Source: Branchinecta lynchi (taxonomy: Eukaryota; Arthropoda; Branchiopoda; Anostraca; Branchinectidae). Taken from it: a stretch of DNA of 64,000 bases. The notes beneath the pieces were generated by a model. The model was not told the DNA's origin and did not search any database. It saw only the letters and a program-made list of their open reading frames with translations. Within the stretch, counting starts at the first letter, position 1, and every line of letters begins with the position of its first letter. Position numbers and translations under genes: made by a program. The stretch covers positions 11,488,030-11,552,029 of the forward strand of contig JAKZAP010000016.1 in NCBI GenBank assembly GCA_023053575.1. The letters are read 5' to 3'. Below are positions 23,815 through 34,357 of the stretch, piece by piece.

Positions 23815-24645
23815 CCACCTAACAGTGATGACTGATGACTCCAAACTCAAAGGTCATGCCCGCCCCTCTTCTGACCCACTGTCATTGCAAACTGATATCA
23901 CGGACATGTGTTCCAGGGTTGAATCAATGCTGAGAAATGCAAGGTCATTCATTTTGGACACAATAATCCCAAGCAGCAATACCTTACGGGGGACCTGAAT
24001 CTGCTAAGAAGAGAAGACCTCGTAGTTAATGTCGAATCCCACATAATAGCCCCTTACCTTAGACCTTCGATCCATCCGTACTTCCGGAGGCGCCCAGGAA
24101 TCAGAATCTGGTGAAGAGAAGAGGAGACCTCGTAGTTAATTTCAGTTCCCAGCTAACAGCTACCACGACCAGCACATTTCACCATATGCCACCTGAGTCC
24201 TGGCCCACAGCATCACGAGCAGGAAGAAACACGAAGTTACAAAAGCCGGGTGGGTCTTAGAAAGGACAAAGTGATACTTGAACGCATCCAGCGAAGGGTG
24301 ACTGATGGAGCTCGACCTCCCCTATCTAGTGCATAGGGGGAAGCGCCGGGACATGGTCCGGGCGCACAAACCACCTGGCGAACCACCGCCTGGAAACTTG
24401 CCCCAAAACAAAACGCGAGCATAAAAAAGAGTCAGTAAATTCGACCCGAGGACAGGGGCCAGGCGCAACTTCTTCCCAAACCGCGTGGCGTATCTTTGAA
24501 ACAACCTCAAAGAAGCTGCAGAATCAACCAATGCCTTCTCAAGCTGTCAAGATAGTGAGTGGAGGGACAAGCCGTGGAAGCACGACTCGGAGGCCCCAGA
24601 ATCTTCCACTAGAACAAAACCAACTGGATAAACAATCACCGTGAG
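23815..24645 (+). pseudogene. Degraded CR1/Jockey-like LINE, C-terminal half of RT ORF
   Basis: Around 23826 the frame reads TDDSKLKGHA, the decayed YADDSKL catalytic block. It is followed, after a frame change, by KCKVIHFGHNNPKQQYL, the well-known post-catalytic RT block. Near 24315 it reads ELDLPYLVHRGKRRDMVRAH, and near 24465 RRNFFPNRVAYL then NNLKEAAESTNAFSS. Those last blocks match the thumb and C-terminal end (RR.gD...yKil; R..FF..Rvv..WN.LP). At least three frameshifts or stops interrupt it. The upstream palm and the endonuclease are absent. It is dead and shows no link to neighbouring sequence. Confidence 0.85.
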
Positions 24646-25060
24646 GAGTGGTGAACAGGGTGGAAGATGTTACTTCACTCGTGTTGTGATTTAAAGTAAT
24701 TTCAGGTCATTTCAGGGCGGGATCAACAGTATTGTAGCTCACTCCAATCAGGCGCATTTATCTATCTGGACAATATGTCCACAAGCATTTCTACTGTTCA
24801 GCTGATAATGAAATGCCTTGTCGCGGGTTTAATCTGTCTAAGGAGAACGGGGCCATAGACTTCTAAGTTCTGTTAAAATAATGTCTAGGTATGTTTGACG
24901 TGTTTTTTCAAGTTCTGTGCGTAGTTTACCATCTTTGCGTAAAAAAGCACTTAGATTTCTCTGTCGTCTTTCCTGTCACTGAAGTTTGGATTGGTTTTGG
25001 TAAAGTTGAGTCTTTGTTAATTTGCTCTGTAGTAATAGCAGTCTTTTCCATCGGTCGTTC
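24646..25060. other. Unassigned stretch
   Basis: Nothing recognised. Confidence 0.3.
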
Positions 25061-25470
25061 CGGCGGTCCACAGATCACGAGTAAGCGTACTTCCAGATGG
25101 TTTAAGAGGATGTAACTAGTCAGGAACGTTAGGGACCTAACCAGATCGACTTCAAAATTGTCAATTCCCGGATACGAACGCCCGGGGGTGGGGTTGAGGG
25201 AGGGGAAATCCGGAATCCTGAGGCATACATAACTCTTGGAAGAGTATTCCGGTCTGGATGACACTTGACGGTTGGCAAGAGCAAATGTTCCAATAGGTCC
25301 TGGCTTGAGCCGAAACTGCGAGGGGATTTTGGGAAGGGAGGGGATCTTGCTGCACGTTTCGATTGTCGAGACAGGGACAGAATTCGGTGAGAACGATCGT
25401 ATGGGCGGACACTCACGAGGGAGCTGGAAGGGGAACCTTGTGCGGGATACTCTCGAAAGTTATCCGATCC
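25061..25470 (-). mobile_element. Family B fragment
   Basis: CAGATCACGAGTAAGCGTAC, CCCGGGGGTGGGGTTGAGGG and GATCCGGATGAAAC echo the reverse of family B subunits (CCCCACC blocks and TTTCATCCGGATC). Diverged, with no termini. Confidence 0.5.
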
Positions 25471-25604
25471 GGATGAAACAAACGCTTTTTTTAATGTTTC
25501 TTTTTTTTATCTTGTGCATTTACTACACTATTGAAAGCTCAGTGTGTTTTTTTCCTTTTATTTGTCTATACTGCGCTATTTTCCTCTTCTTAAGTGCGTA
25601 AACA

Positions 25605-25810
25605 AAATTTCATCATCATCATCATTATAGTTGGCAAGAGGACAGGTTCTAGACGTTCTGCCTATATATCCGAACTGGACTCAGCCACTGTGTGGAGAGT
25701 TTGAGAGGAAATTATAAGTTGGCCTAGTGAACTGAAAGACAGAAGTACTCCTCAGCCCAGAACCCCCACTGGCTAGACAAGTACTCTACCGCTGAGCTAT
25801 CGAGGGGCTT
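25605..25810 (-). mobile_element. tRNA-derived SINE with (TGA)n tail
   Basis: On the minus strand it begins CCCCTCGATAGCTCAGCGGT, then AGAGTACTTGTC, which fits the tRNA A box (TAGCTCAGCGG). GGGTTCTGGG about 35 nt later is a decayed B box. A 140-nt unrelated body follows and it ends in ATAATGATGATGATGATGA. Head, body and simple-repeat tail make a SINE of about 206 bp. A GGCAAGAG..CAGGTTCTAGACG piece near the tail recurs at 26168, suggesting a second, headless copy. Confidence 0.75.
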
Positions 25811-26300
25811 GTGAACATAGTTCGCAAACCGCTACACTAGTCAGATAGATGCCGCATAGGAATAATGATGCTGCCTGAATGCAAATTCATCTCAGCAGTT
25901 CCACTTTCCAATGCGTCACGGGTTTACTTGTCACGGTACAAGTCCCTCGTATAAGCACCCATCTATGAACTGGAGGGGGGTCCCGGAAATCCCGCCAGAC
26001 ATTTGAAGTGCTATGACAGGGACGACACTTTATGGCAGGATGCATAAGCCCTATCTGTACTGATTACAGATCCGGACTGGGTGCGGGCACACTGGGGGCA
26101 GTTGGCGATGGGATCCCAGAAATTTTATGGCCCTCGGATGATTGATCCGATCCGGATCGTACCTAACATTTGGCAAGAGCACAGGTTCTAGACGTTCCAA
26201 TTACTGGTCCGGTGAGATGGCGGGGGGGGGGGGGTCCTGGAAATCTCGTGACACGCTTAGGGTGGAGGGATCGGGGCGAAACTTGGCTGGCAGGCTATAA
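25811..26300. repeat. Mosaic of repeat fragments
   Basis: It holds a half-copy of the hairpin MITE of 38294-38423 (ACTTGTCACGGTACAAGTCC at 25928). It also holds a fragment of the SINE body at 26168-26199 and family B-like pieces with GGTCC..GGAAAT and a poly(G) run at 26222-26233. Confidence 0.5.
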
Positions 26301-26586
26301 TACCATCAGACCATCCTTGGCAACACGACTATATGTTTGACTGAACATCCTTACTACCCTGTCATGTGCTATGTGAGGTTTCAGCTCTTGCTCCGTAAGA
26401 CGACGTAACCTGCTGACAATCTCATGACAGTTCAAATAAGGACCGATTTTATATAAATATTATAGTACCGCAAATAAGTAAGCCTATTTAGTGTTTTTTT
26501 CAAGTATATGAAAAGAATATTGTTATGTTTATTTACATTTTTTGTTTTGTGTTTTAATATGTGTATTTTACTTTTTGTCTTTTACT

Positions 26587-26789
26587 CATACTCCACTGTT
26601 ATCCAAAAAGCGGGTCACACAAAAATAAATAATAGGATAGGATAGTACCGTTCTTTGTAATGGTGGATTAAGGTCAAAGTTTAACCCAGAGATAACAATA
26701 CTTATGAACGACCCATTTCTTTTTAATTTTCGCCCCACCCTCGTCCGACGAAGAGATTTTGGTGAACTGGCGCCGAAAGTCAAGCGGCG
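26587..26789 (-). CDS. Possible terminal exon of the minus-strand gene (weak)
   Basis: The frame reads SPKSLRRTRVGRKLKRNG near its start, basic like the exon at 27099-27320. With an acceptor AG at 26790 it would take the one nucleotide that the upstream exon needs. It runs to a stop near 26587, and an AATAAA on the minus strand lies about 55 nt further on. Against it: the polypyrimidine tract is poor, the second half is hydrophobic and unlike the first, and the reading frame may just be open by chance. Treat it as a hypothesis only. Confidence 0.25.
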
Positions 26790-26800
26790 CGAATGTTGAG

Positions 26801-26979
26801 TACAGTAGAGGTATGTTTATTTGAACGTTTGTCGACGTTGAACAGTGCCATCGTCATGCACTTGCTGTGACAAAAAAATTAATTATCAGTTAGCTAAAGT
26901 AGCTAATTAGAAGGATAACACCTTAATGTTCAAATTGCACTGTTCAAATTTAAGTAACTGTTCAAATAAACAAACTGTA
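26801..26979. mobile_element. Family G Tc1/pogo-like MITE, copy 1
   Basis: It starts TACAGTAGAGGTATGTTTAT then TTGAACGTTTGT. It ends GTTCAAATAAACAAACTGTA. TA...TA flanks and CAGT..ACTG ends are the Tc1/mariner-pogo pattern. The right TIR is shortened. Shared interior words with 34358 and 45191 include CATGCACTTGCTG and AAACTGCACT-like blocks. Confidence 0.7.
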
Positions 26980-27098
26980 GGAGAATCGTCATCAGGAGAT
27001 GTAAATCTGGCTGGCGGTGCGTGTCAGAACTAAGCTCAACATATTGAATAAATGTTTTTGTTCTCCCAGAGAGCAATGGTGAGAAAAAATTTACTTAC

Positions 27099-27320
27099 AT
27101 CAAATCTCCCAGCTTCATACGACTCTGAACGAGGGCACACTGCTTCAGATCTCCCGTCCCGACGGCCCTCCGTCGCTTTCCCGAGAAACCATCCGCTCCT
27201 TGCGTTTCAGCTATGAGATCAGCCAACCCCTTGGATTTCACGGGGGATTCAGGCGGGAGGGACATTCTAACCCTCCGAGGCGATTTCCGGACCGGCTGTT
27301 CCACCGACGGAGGGGGTAGC
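27099..27320 (-). CDS. Internal exon of an unrecognised protein-coding gene
   Basis: The exon is bounded by an acceptor with a good pyrimidine tract (ACTTTCTTTTTTGTCAG, minus strand) and a consensus donor GTAAGT. It is 222 nt: one nucleotide, 73 open codons, then two nucleotides. The peptide is rich in Lys, Arg, Ser and Pro, with RKSPRRVRMSLPPESPVK near its start, KRRR in the middle and SRMKLGDL at the end. It looks like a disordered, basic, probably nuclear segment with SP/SPxK-like sites, but I recognise no family. It lies outside the repeats, between a family G MITE and the satellite region. Its entry phase fits the exon at 37959-38113 (CG|G gives Arg), which would make the intron about 10.6 kb. 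What precedes and follows in the gene is not found with confidence. The product is unknown. Confidence 0.65.
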
Positions 27321-28085
27321 CTGACAAAAAAGAAAGTTGATATGTCTTTCTGGAAGAACTGATAAAGCTACGCTAAGGCAAAACTTTTAACGAAAACTTA
27401 TACGAAGTCAGAAGTAGCCCGTCACCTGCGTTTTCGGATCCCAAAAAGCTCCACCTTTAAACAGCATGCACCAAGTCGCTCCAATTAGGGCGATAACTGG
27501 GAATTCAAAAATGATTGGCATTAGTGTGTACAGGAGACCTAGTCTTACAACACTTAGCCGACTTCGAGTGTTTGTCATTAGCCTTCGATCCTCCATTCAT
27601 ATTATACAGAAGTGTACAAATTAAACCTTGAACGATACCCGATTCCGCAAAAATATCTCCTGTTCCGACGCCCCTCCAAATAGCACCACAAACAGCACCA
27701 AATCGCGCCACGCGATTTCCCGGAATCATTCTCCAGCGAGCGTTTTTCAACACTTGCCGTTTTCGCCTATCGCGAAAACACATGGAAAATTCTGAGTCAA
27801 GAAATCAATAGTTTCTTCTTTAAAGAACCGTCGTACTTACTAATGTACCCTACTTCCGTAATCGCTCCCTCAGGAGACCCGAATTTGAAACAGTATACTG
27901 AAACCCACCTAACCACAACTCGAATGAGTTTCACACTTGCCTCGTGTCATTATTTTCGATGCGTAACCCGCTCTCGTCGATTTCTCAGGACAGGGACACC
28001 TCTAGTTGGATAATATAAGAAAGTGTCGTATAAATATACAAAACCTAAATATCCAATCATACATATACACCTGCGGTCACTAGCC
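27321..28085. other. Probable intron, unassigned
   Basis: No repeat is recognised. Short frames on the minus strand (27408-27596, 27505-27783) lack a splice partner of the right phase. I do not call them exons. Confidence 0.4.
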
Positions 28086-28090
28086 AATTA

Positions 28091-29260
28091 GTTGGCAACT
28101 TTCAAAAATTTCCTATAGGAAAAGCCGGCGTAGCCGACTAGTTGGCTACGAGAAAAAGTCGTATAGGATTTTTGTTTGTGTTCCAACTAGTCCGCCACTG
28201 CAAGAAATTTCGTATAGGAAATCCCGCGTTGCCGACTAGTTGGTGTTATGTCGGTCTCTATGTCAAGTGCTTAACTAACTATATGTACATACCGAAGTGA
28301 ACATAATCCTTTGGTACTTCGTAGAATCTAACTGCGCAAATGAAGACTCAGAACTAAACAACATCCTGTTAAACTGAAGTCCACGTTAGTTGGATATTGC
28401 TAAATTCCATACTACGTCGACATCAGATAGTTTCCGGTCAGGAAGCTAAATTGTATGTTACGTCAGAACCTTCACTTGTGCAGTTAGGAGTATATAAGCT
28501 CTTTCCAGTCTTAGCGCTGGGTCTTTCGTCTTTCATATTTTGTAAGTCTCACATGACTTAGTCTATTATCGTTATCGATCGTGATATTATTTACCCGGAT
28601 TGGGATTGCATTTATAAAGAGTAAGTCAGAAATAAAACCACTATATGTTAACGTAAACCTTGTCTACTACCGCCCTTACTTACCCGCCGCCTTACACGCT
28701 ACGGTTACGCTACCTCAAGTTATAGGCTACTACCACGCGTAGTTACCCTACGCTCCATCTTCAGATACAACATTGGCTACGAGAAAAATCTGTATAGGAT
28801 TTTTGTTTGTGTTCCAACTAGTCCGCCACTGTATGAAATTTCGTATAGGAAATCCCGCGTTGCCGACTAGTTGGCTACGAAAAAAGTCGTATAGGATTTT
28901 TGTTTGTGTTCCAACTAGTCCGCCACTGTAAGAAATTTCCTATAGGAAATCCCGCGTTGCCGACTGGTTGGCTACGATTAGAAATCATTGAGGAGAAAAG
29001 TTTGTAGCCAACTAGTTCGCTACCGTTAGAAATTTCGTATAGAAAATCCCACATTGCCAACTAGTTGGCTACGACGAGAAATCGTATACGAGAAAACTTT
29101 AGATCCAACTAGTTGGATAAATTTCACACTCGTATAGGGATTATAGAAAATATCCAACTAGTCGGTGTATCAATTTGGCTAAAGATTTCGGAAAATATCC
29201 AACTAGCCGGATTGTATGAACACGGATAAGAATTTCAGAAAATATCCAACTAGTCGGAAC
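28091..29260. repeat. 97-98 bp satellite (CTAGTTGGCTACG units)
   Basis: GCCGACTAGTTGGCTACG recurs at 28142, 28240 (split by the LTR), 28871, 28968 and 29065, giving periods of 98, 97 and 97 once the LTR is removed. Each unit has GTATAGGATTTTTGTTTGTG, CCAACTAGTCCGCC and AAATCCCGCGTTGCC. Decayed units with AATATCCAACTAGTCGG continue to 29260. The ACTAGT core is a palindrome. Confidence 0.9.
28244..28772 (+). mobile_element. Solo LTR with TTGG target duplication
   Basis: A 529-bp insert splits one satellite monomer. It starts TGTTATGTCGG and ends GATACAACA (TGTT...AACA). The monomer's TTGG is present on both sides (28240-28243 and 28773-28776), while uninterrupted monomers have it once. TATATAAG at 28491-28498 and AATAAA at 28631-28636 are placed as an LTR promoter and poly(A) signal would be. 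No internal retroviral-type sequence is nearby, so it is a recombined solo LTR, probably of Gypsy type given the 4-bp duplication. Strand is inferred from those signals. Confidence 0.87.
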
Positions 29261-29323
29261 AAATTTCAGTCTCAACAAGGGTTTCGACCCCATTAGCTGA
29301 CTAAGCGCCACTTTGTCAAATAC

Positions 29324-29662
29324 TCAATGAACTAACAACCATCTAATTGAATAATCAAGGAGTCTTTATGCAAATTTCTCATTTTTGCGAATTAGTTTTG
29401 TAATTCTGCATTCCTTGATGAATTTTCTTATTTCAAGCCAACTAGTTGGATAATCATGCTCCGTTCCTATAGGAATTTCTTATTTTAGCGAACTAGTTGG
29501 ATAATCATCCTCCGTTCCTAGAGGGATTTTTCTTATTTGTGCCAACCTGCCGATCTGGGAAAGAGCTACTGCCCTCAACTCTCTTTCCCAGATCGACGCG
29601 AAAATGGGAAATCTGCACAAAGACACATTGATCATTTAATTAGATGGTTGTTAGTTCATTGA
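29324..29662. mobile_element. TIR element with about 68-bp inverted repeats
   Basis: The outer 25 bp (29324-29348 and 29638-29662) are perfectly complementary. They start TCAATGAACTAACAACCATC. The match continues imperfectly to about 29391 and 29595 (ATGCAAATTTCTCATTTT against GTGCAGATTTCCCATTTT). The interior carries two CCAACTAGTTGGATAATCAT units related to the neighbouring satellite and the hairpin at 29551. No ORF and no obvious target duplication. Confidence 0.8.
29551..29595. repeat. Perfect 15-bp hairpin
   Basis: CGATCTGGGAAAGAG at 29551-29565 and its exact complement at 29581-29595 flank a 15-nt loop. It lies inside the TIR element 29324-29662, next to its right inverted repeat. Confidence 0.9.
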
Positions 29663-29707
29663 CTATCTTGTAGATTTCCGGTCCAAAGACTATTTTGGTA
29701 AATAGTC

Positions 29708-29890
29708 TTTGATCAGGTCTTCGCCAGACTCCTTAAATATTTTTACTATTAAAATTTAGAAACAGATTAAGGCCAATGGTAATCATCTAAGAAGACCAAA
29801 TTCAGATATGGATTCAGCATGGGTGTTACCCCTACAGCCTACGTCATACCTACTTTGACGAAAATGAACAAAACTTCCTTCCTTTCATTT
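29708..29890 (-). mobile_element. Family A fragment (near right end)
   Basis: GTCTTCGCCAGACTCCTTAA, AAACAGATTAAGGCCAATGG and GATATGGATTCAGCATGGG match the last core unit of family A in reverse. The termini are missing. Confidence 0.65.
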
Positions 29891-30272
29891 CCTCTTTCAC
29901 GCGGAGCTATGGTTGCCATTTGTTAGACAAGAGTGGGTTGGTTTGAGTTTACTGCCGTGTGGAGAATTGCTCAGATTCCTCTCAGAAGAAAGAACAATAA
30001 TATAATGCTGGAAATATAAGTAGGCTATGAATCCTGGTAATTGGTAATGACAGGTAATGAATCCTTTGAATCTTCGAAATTCTTGCTCTCTGACTTCGAA
30101 CTTTGTTAAACAATAAAATCTTGAATAAAACAAAAAAAAAGTTTACCGTTGGAACCATCAAAAGTATCTCTTTTTAGCAATTCTTTTGCAGTGAGCTCAT
30201 TTCAGGTGAAATAAAAATCTGCAAAATGTTAAAATATTAAGGTGATCTCTAGATTGTAAATACTGAACTAAG
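29891..30272. other. Unassigned stretch
   Basis: Nothing recognised. Confidence 0.3.
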
Positions 30273-30273
30273 T

Positions 30274-31082
30274 ATGCAGTCCTCGCCATTTCAAGATTGT
30301 CTTGGACTTTTTTGTTGTTGTACTGTCTCAACCGGTTGCATTTTATCTCTCCTCGGCTTTCTAACTATATATAATTCGTTGGTTAATCCATATATCTCCG
30401 ACGGCTGCCTCCTATGGAGCAGCAACTTCTTATGCAACTATAGAAGAGTGAAAGTTCTACAAAATAAAGCTGTTAGAACAATCGGTAGACTTGTACTTGT
30501 TTTACATCCCTGAAGCTCATTAATGTCGGTCAGATAAGAGATTACCAGGCTGCAGTATTTGTGTTTCAGTGTATGAATGGATTAGCCGCCGATGTCTTTA
30601 AGAGTTTTTACCAAACAAATAGTGACCTGCATAATTATAAGGCATAGTGATGATATAGTTGTAGATCTACCTCATGATACACGGTCTTCATTTTCAATGA
30701 AACATCTGAGTCCATCTGTATGGAATGAACTACCAGTGAGCATTAGGGTGGCGGACATGTACCTCAGTTTAAAAAGAAATTAAAAGACTATTTTCTGGGG
30801 CATAAATGTTGAATTTTATCATGTGTGGTAGGGTGGTTAGGGGAGGATGGGTGGGCTAGGGAGGTAAGGGTGAGAAGGGGGGTAAGGTGAGGTTGGGAGG
30901 GAAGAATGGGGGGAGTTGAGTATTGATGAGTGAGGAGAGATTGGATTTTTTTTTTTTTATATAGGTAAGTAGTTATGTGGACTTTCGCGCGAATGCAAAC
31001 CCTCATATGTTTTTTCTCCAGCGTGAAAGTGTTTTTTTATTTTTATTTGTGAATGCTGAAAATAAAACTTGAACTTGAACTT
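30274..31082 (+). pseudogene. LINE 3' end: RT C-terminus, 3' UTR and TTGAAC tail
   Basis: The first frame ends NPYISDGCLLWSSNF then VKVLQNKAVRTIG, the post-RT block of many animal LINEs. After a frameshift near 30510 it continues VGQIRDYQAAVFVFQCMNGL. A second open piece at 30592-30783 has SMKHLSPSVWNELPVSIR, the usual C-terminal block. A G-rich 3' UTR follows, then GAATGCTGAAAATAAAACT and TTGAACTTGAAC at 31066-31080, a typical LINE tail. The copy is 5' truncated and frameshifted, so inactive. A second copy of its 3' UTR lies inverted at 35565-35840, so the family is dispersed. Confidence 0.85.
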
Positions 31083-31491
31083 TCATGCGTATTGATTTAG
31101 TAGCCAAGTTGCATTGAAGAGGTTTTTTTTCCAGGAATCAAACCGTTTATTAGAAGAAGGTGTATTAAAGAAATTTCTGTGCTACAATATTTTCCTGTGA
31201 TACAACATAGACCTATGTCGGGTCGGTTCCAGCTTTCTACCAAAATTAAGTGCAAATTAACCGCGACCAGGTTGGAATCCATACGAAATTCAAATTAATG
31301 TGAGAGTTATTTCAAATGCCCCGCGATTCCTCAGTTAACGTGGTCAGTTGAAGCCCACGTATAAACCTGGACTTTAGAACCCCATTCCAACATTCGCTTT
31401 GCCCAAACCCAACTTCTTTCAAATCTCCCATTCCCAACGGAACAACACATTTATGTCCTGCACAGCAACATATTTTGAAAATTTCATATCG
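31083..31491. other. Unassigned stretch
   Basis: Nothing recognised. Confidence 0.3.
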
Positions 31492-31656
31492 AACAAGACC
31501 AAAGGTTTCGGTGGGATCATAAAATTTCAATATTTGCTCCCGACAATTCGGTCTTGTACATATTCGGTCTTCAACAGACTTCTTAAAAAAATTTACTTTT
31601 AACATTTACAAACAGGTTAAGGCCAATGGTAATAATCGGAGAAGACCAAGTTCGTA

Positions 31657-31735
31657 TTTGACAGTGCAAACCGGATACACCAGCTGAATTTAAACAAGTT
31701 CAGATACATTCAAATATCCGTTTTGCGCTGTCAGA
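31657..31735. mobile_element. 79-bp hairpin MITE within family A
   Basis: TTTGACAGTGCAAACCGGAT at the left pairs with ATCCGTTTTGCGCTGTCA at the right. The same insert occurs at 32160-32236 and 42040-42118, each time in the same spot of a family A copy, so it spread as part of a subfamily. Its ends match family F. Confidence 0.75.
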
Positions 31736-32159
31736 TATTCAAACACAGATTCAGCATATGGTTTACCCTATAGCCTACGTCGTATCCCCTTCCTTCCTTA
31801 CTCCTGCCCAACTTCCTGTTTCGGCAGGATTCCGGACAAACTACTTGTCTGGCAAAAAAGTAAAGCTCATAAACGAAATCAGCATGCCTCCTTACCCCTA
31901 CAGCCAACCTCTAATCAACTTCAGATTAAACGAGCGATGTATACATCCGGTCAGAAAATGATTGTCATATGCGAATTCAGCATGTCTTCTTACCGAATAA
32001 GACCAAAGGTTTCGACGGGATCCCAAAATATTAATATTTGCTCCGACAAGTCGGTCTTGTGGATGTTTGGTCTTCAACAGACTTCTTAAACATTTTTACT
32101 TTTAAAATTTACAAGCAGGTTAAGGCCAATGGTAATAATCGGAGAAGACCAAGTTCGTA

Positions 32160-32236
32160 TTTGACAGTGTAAAACGGATACGCCAGCTGAATTTCACCAA
32201 GTCCAGATACATTCAGATACGTTTTCCGTTGTCAAA
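32160..32236. mobile_element. 79-bp hairpin MITE, second copy
   Basis: TTTGACAGTGTAAAACGGAT pairs with the right end ACGTTTTCCGTTGTCAAA. It sits in the same position of family A as at 31657. Confidence 0.7.
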
Positions 32237-33050
32237 TATTCAGATACGGATTCAGCATGTGGTTTACCCTACAGCCTACGTCGTATCTCCTTCCTTCCTT
32301 ACTTCTACCCAACATCCGGTTTCGGCCGGATTCCGGACAAACTACTTGTCTGGCAAAAAACTAAAGCTCAGAAACGAATTCAGCATGTCTCCTTGCCCTA
32401 CACCCAACATCTAATCAACTTCAGATTAAACTTTTACTTTTAAAAAAACTTCCGGTTTCAGCCGGATTCCGAGCGATCTATACGTCCGCTGAGAAAATGA
32501 TTGTCATCTACGAATTCATCATGTATTCTTACCAGCAATTCAAATTTCTTAAATAAAACTTTTACTTTTAACAGATTCTCCGGTTTTGGCCGGATTTCGG
32601 CCGAACTAATTGTCCGACGGGAAAATAAATTTCATATTCGACTCAGCACATGTTCTTGCTCCTAAATCGAACCTCTAATCAACTTCATATTAAACTTTTA
32701 CTTTTCAAAAATTTTCCAGTTTTCACCGGATTCCGGGTGAACTATTTGTCCGGCGAGAAAATAAGTTTCATATTCGAGTTCAGCATATCTCTTTACATCT
32801 AAATCAATTATCTCAATAGCTTTCAAAAAATATTTTTCTTGTCCCTTAATTTGAAACCCCTCCCCCACCCTAAAATATAAGGCTACAGAGCCCATCTTCG
32901 AACTTGACCTGTACTTTGAACCAAAGAATCCTCCCACCAAGTTTCATTAAAATATCGCAATCCCTTCGAGAGTTATCGTGCGGACAGACAGACGGACAAC
33001 TTTTGCGATGTCATAGGTATCCCTCCACTTACGATTTGGGATCCCAAAAA

Positions 33051-33391
33051 CTCACAATTACGCAATTATTTGTCTTAATTTTGCTAACTATTTGTTTGTG
33101 ACTCAGTATGCTCATGGAAGGATTAAGCGATTCGCGGCGTCACGGAATCAGCCAAACGTAGTGACTTTCAAGTAAGTACTTGTTACACACCCACCAGATG
33201 TGACCTGCTTATCAGCGGTGAACTGACGCAATGGAAATGTTACGACGAAGAAAGCCAGCATTAGAAAGTATAAAACCAAGAACCAATAATCAGATAAAAC
33301 CTCTGTCTTTGGTACTATGCAGCGACTATGAATACCCCGACAAAACTGACGGACAAGGTATTTATTGTAGCTTTTTACCCGTCTACTTGTG
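33051..33391. other. Unassigned stretch with one shared repeat
   Basis: 33300-33350 shares CTCTGTCTTTGGTACTATGC and ATACCCCGACAAAACTGA with 4447-4545. Nothing else recognised. Confidence 0.4.
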
Positions 33392-33725
33392 TTGGGCGAT
33401 ATTCGATGTCGATAACAATATATCGATATATCGGACCAAATATCGATATCGAATATCGAAACGTAAATATCTATATCGAAAACGATATTTGTTCATTCAT
33501 AATTATTGTAAATAATCCAACACAAGATAAATTTATATATCTGAAACTGGAGCAATATGTTCTTCACAATTCAGTTTCTATTTGTTCGAAGTTTGCGTTC
33601 ATGCAAGATGCTCTCTTACGACACTTTTACTATTAAATTTTCACGAAACGAGACGTATACATAGCGAAACATGGTACCGAAATATCGATATCAATTATCG
33701 AATATCGAAAGCGAAAATATCGCGG
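33392..33725. repeat. ATATCG-rich inverted element
   Basis: GGGCGATATTCGATGTCG and ATATATCGATATATCGG at the left mirror ATCGATATCAATTATCG and AATATCGAAAGCG at the right (33680-33722). Similar clusters bracket 47255-47308 and 47690-47710. Probably a MITE with TATCGA-rich ends. Confidence 0.55.
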
Positions 33726-34357
33726 TTCTATCTGACTATTTGATCTTGCTAGAACACAAAAAAAAACGATTAACCAAACTCGCTCCGTCTTCTGACGGTT
33801 TGATACTTATGTGTTACGCCTGCCACCCCCCCCCCACCCACCCACCCCCCCCCCCCTCCTCTTTTTTGGACAAGAAATGGCTACTTTATTTATGGCTGGC
33901 CCCCAAAGAAGTATGTATCCACGAAGAAAAGAAAATACATCTGTACCCACCTATGGAGGTCCTGATCATTCAAGCGATATCAGATATTTTCTTTGCAGTT
34001 TCAAGTTCATTTTTGTATTTTTCTCCGGCTTTTCCTGAACGTGTGGCAATTAAACTTAATTTAATAGACTATCACAAATCTGATTTTCCATTTCAAACTG
34101 CGAAACATTATTTTGTTTGCTTTTTCGAATGAGCACGTCTCATTTATTCATATCTAGTTACCATGGTATTGTTTTGTTGTCGACACAAATCGTATAATGC
34201 ACGTATCAATTTGTTCCACGCAGTGGGATGATCGTCTTTACAAACAGATAGCTTACAAATACGTCGCATGACCAACAGCCAACAGTATCGCACCCTCGCA
34301 ATTATCAGGAAATAATTATGACAACAATAAATGCGTTTCAATGCGCGATTTTCCAGT
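33726..34357. other. Unassigned stretch with poly(C)
   Basis: Mixed CCCCCACCC run at 33827-33858. The 153-codon frame at 33671-34132 begins in the ATATCG repeat and passes through the poly(C), and has no domain. Confidence 0.4.

Larger units (their letters stand above)
31492..33050 (-). mobile_element. Two family A elements in tandem
   Basis: The first starts AACAAGACC at 31492 and keeps one core unit. The second starts AATAAGACC at 31996 with TCGACGGGATCCC, then core units to about 32800, AAACCCCTCCCCCACCC, a short ACAGACGG tract and TTTGGGATCCCAAAAA at 33036-33050. The repeated start means the right-end module has been duplicated, or one element inserted at the same junction. Confidence 0.75.

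Noticed and set aside
27408..27783. First exon of the minus-strand gene
   Set aside because: Open frames exist, but the available donors have the wrong phase for the acceptor at 27320, and the exon at 37959-38113 already fits.
33671..34132. 153-codon ORF as a gene
   Set aside because: It begins in an ATATCG repeat and crosses a poly(C) tract; composition follows the repeat.
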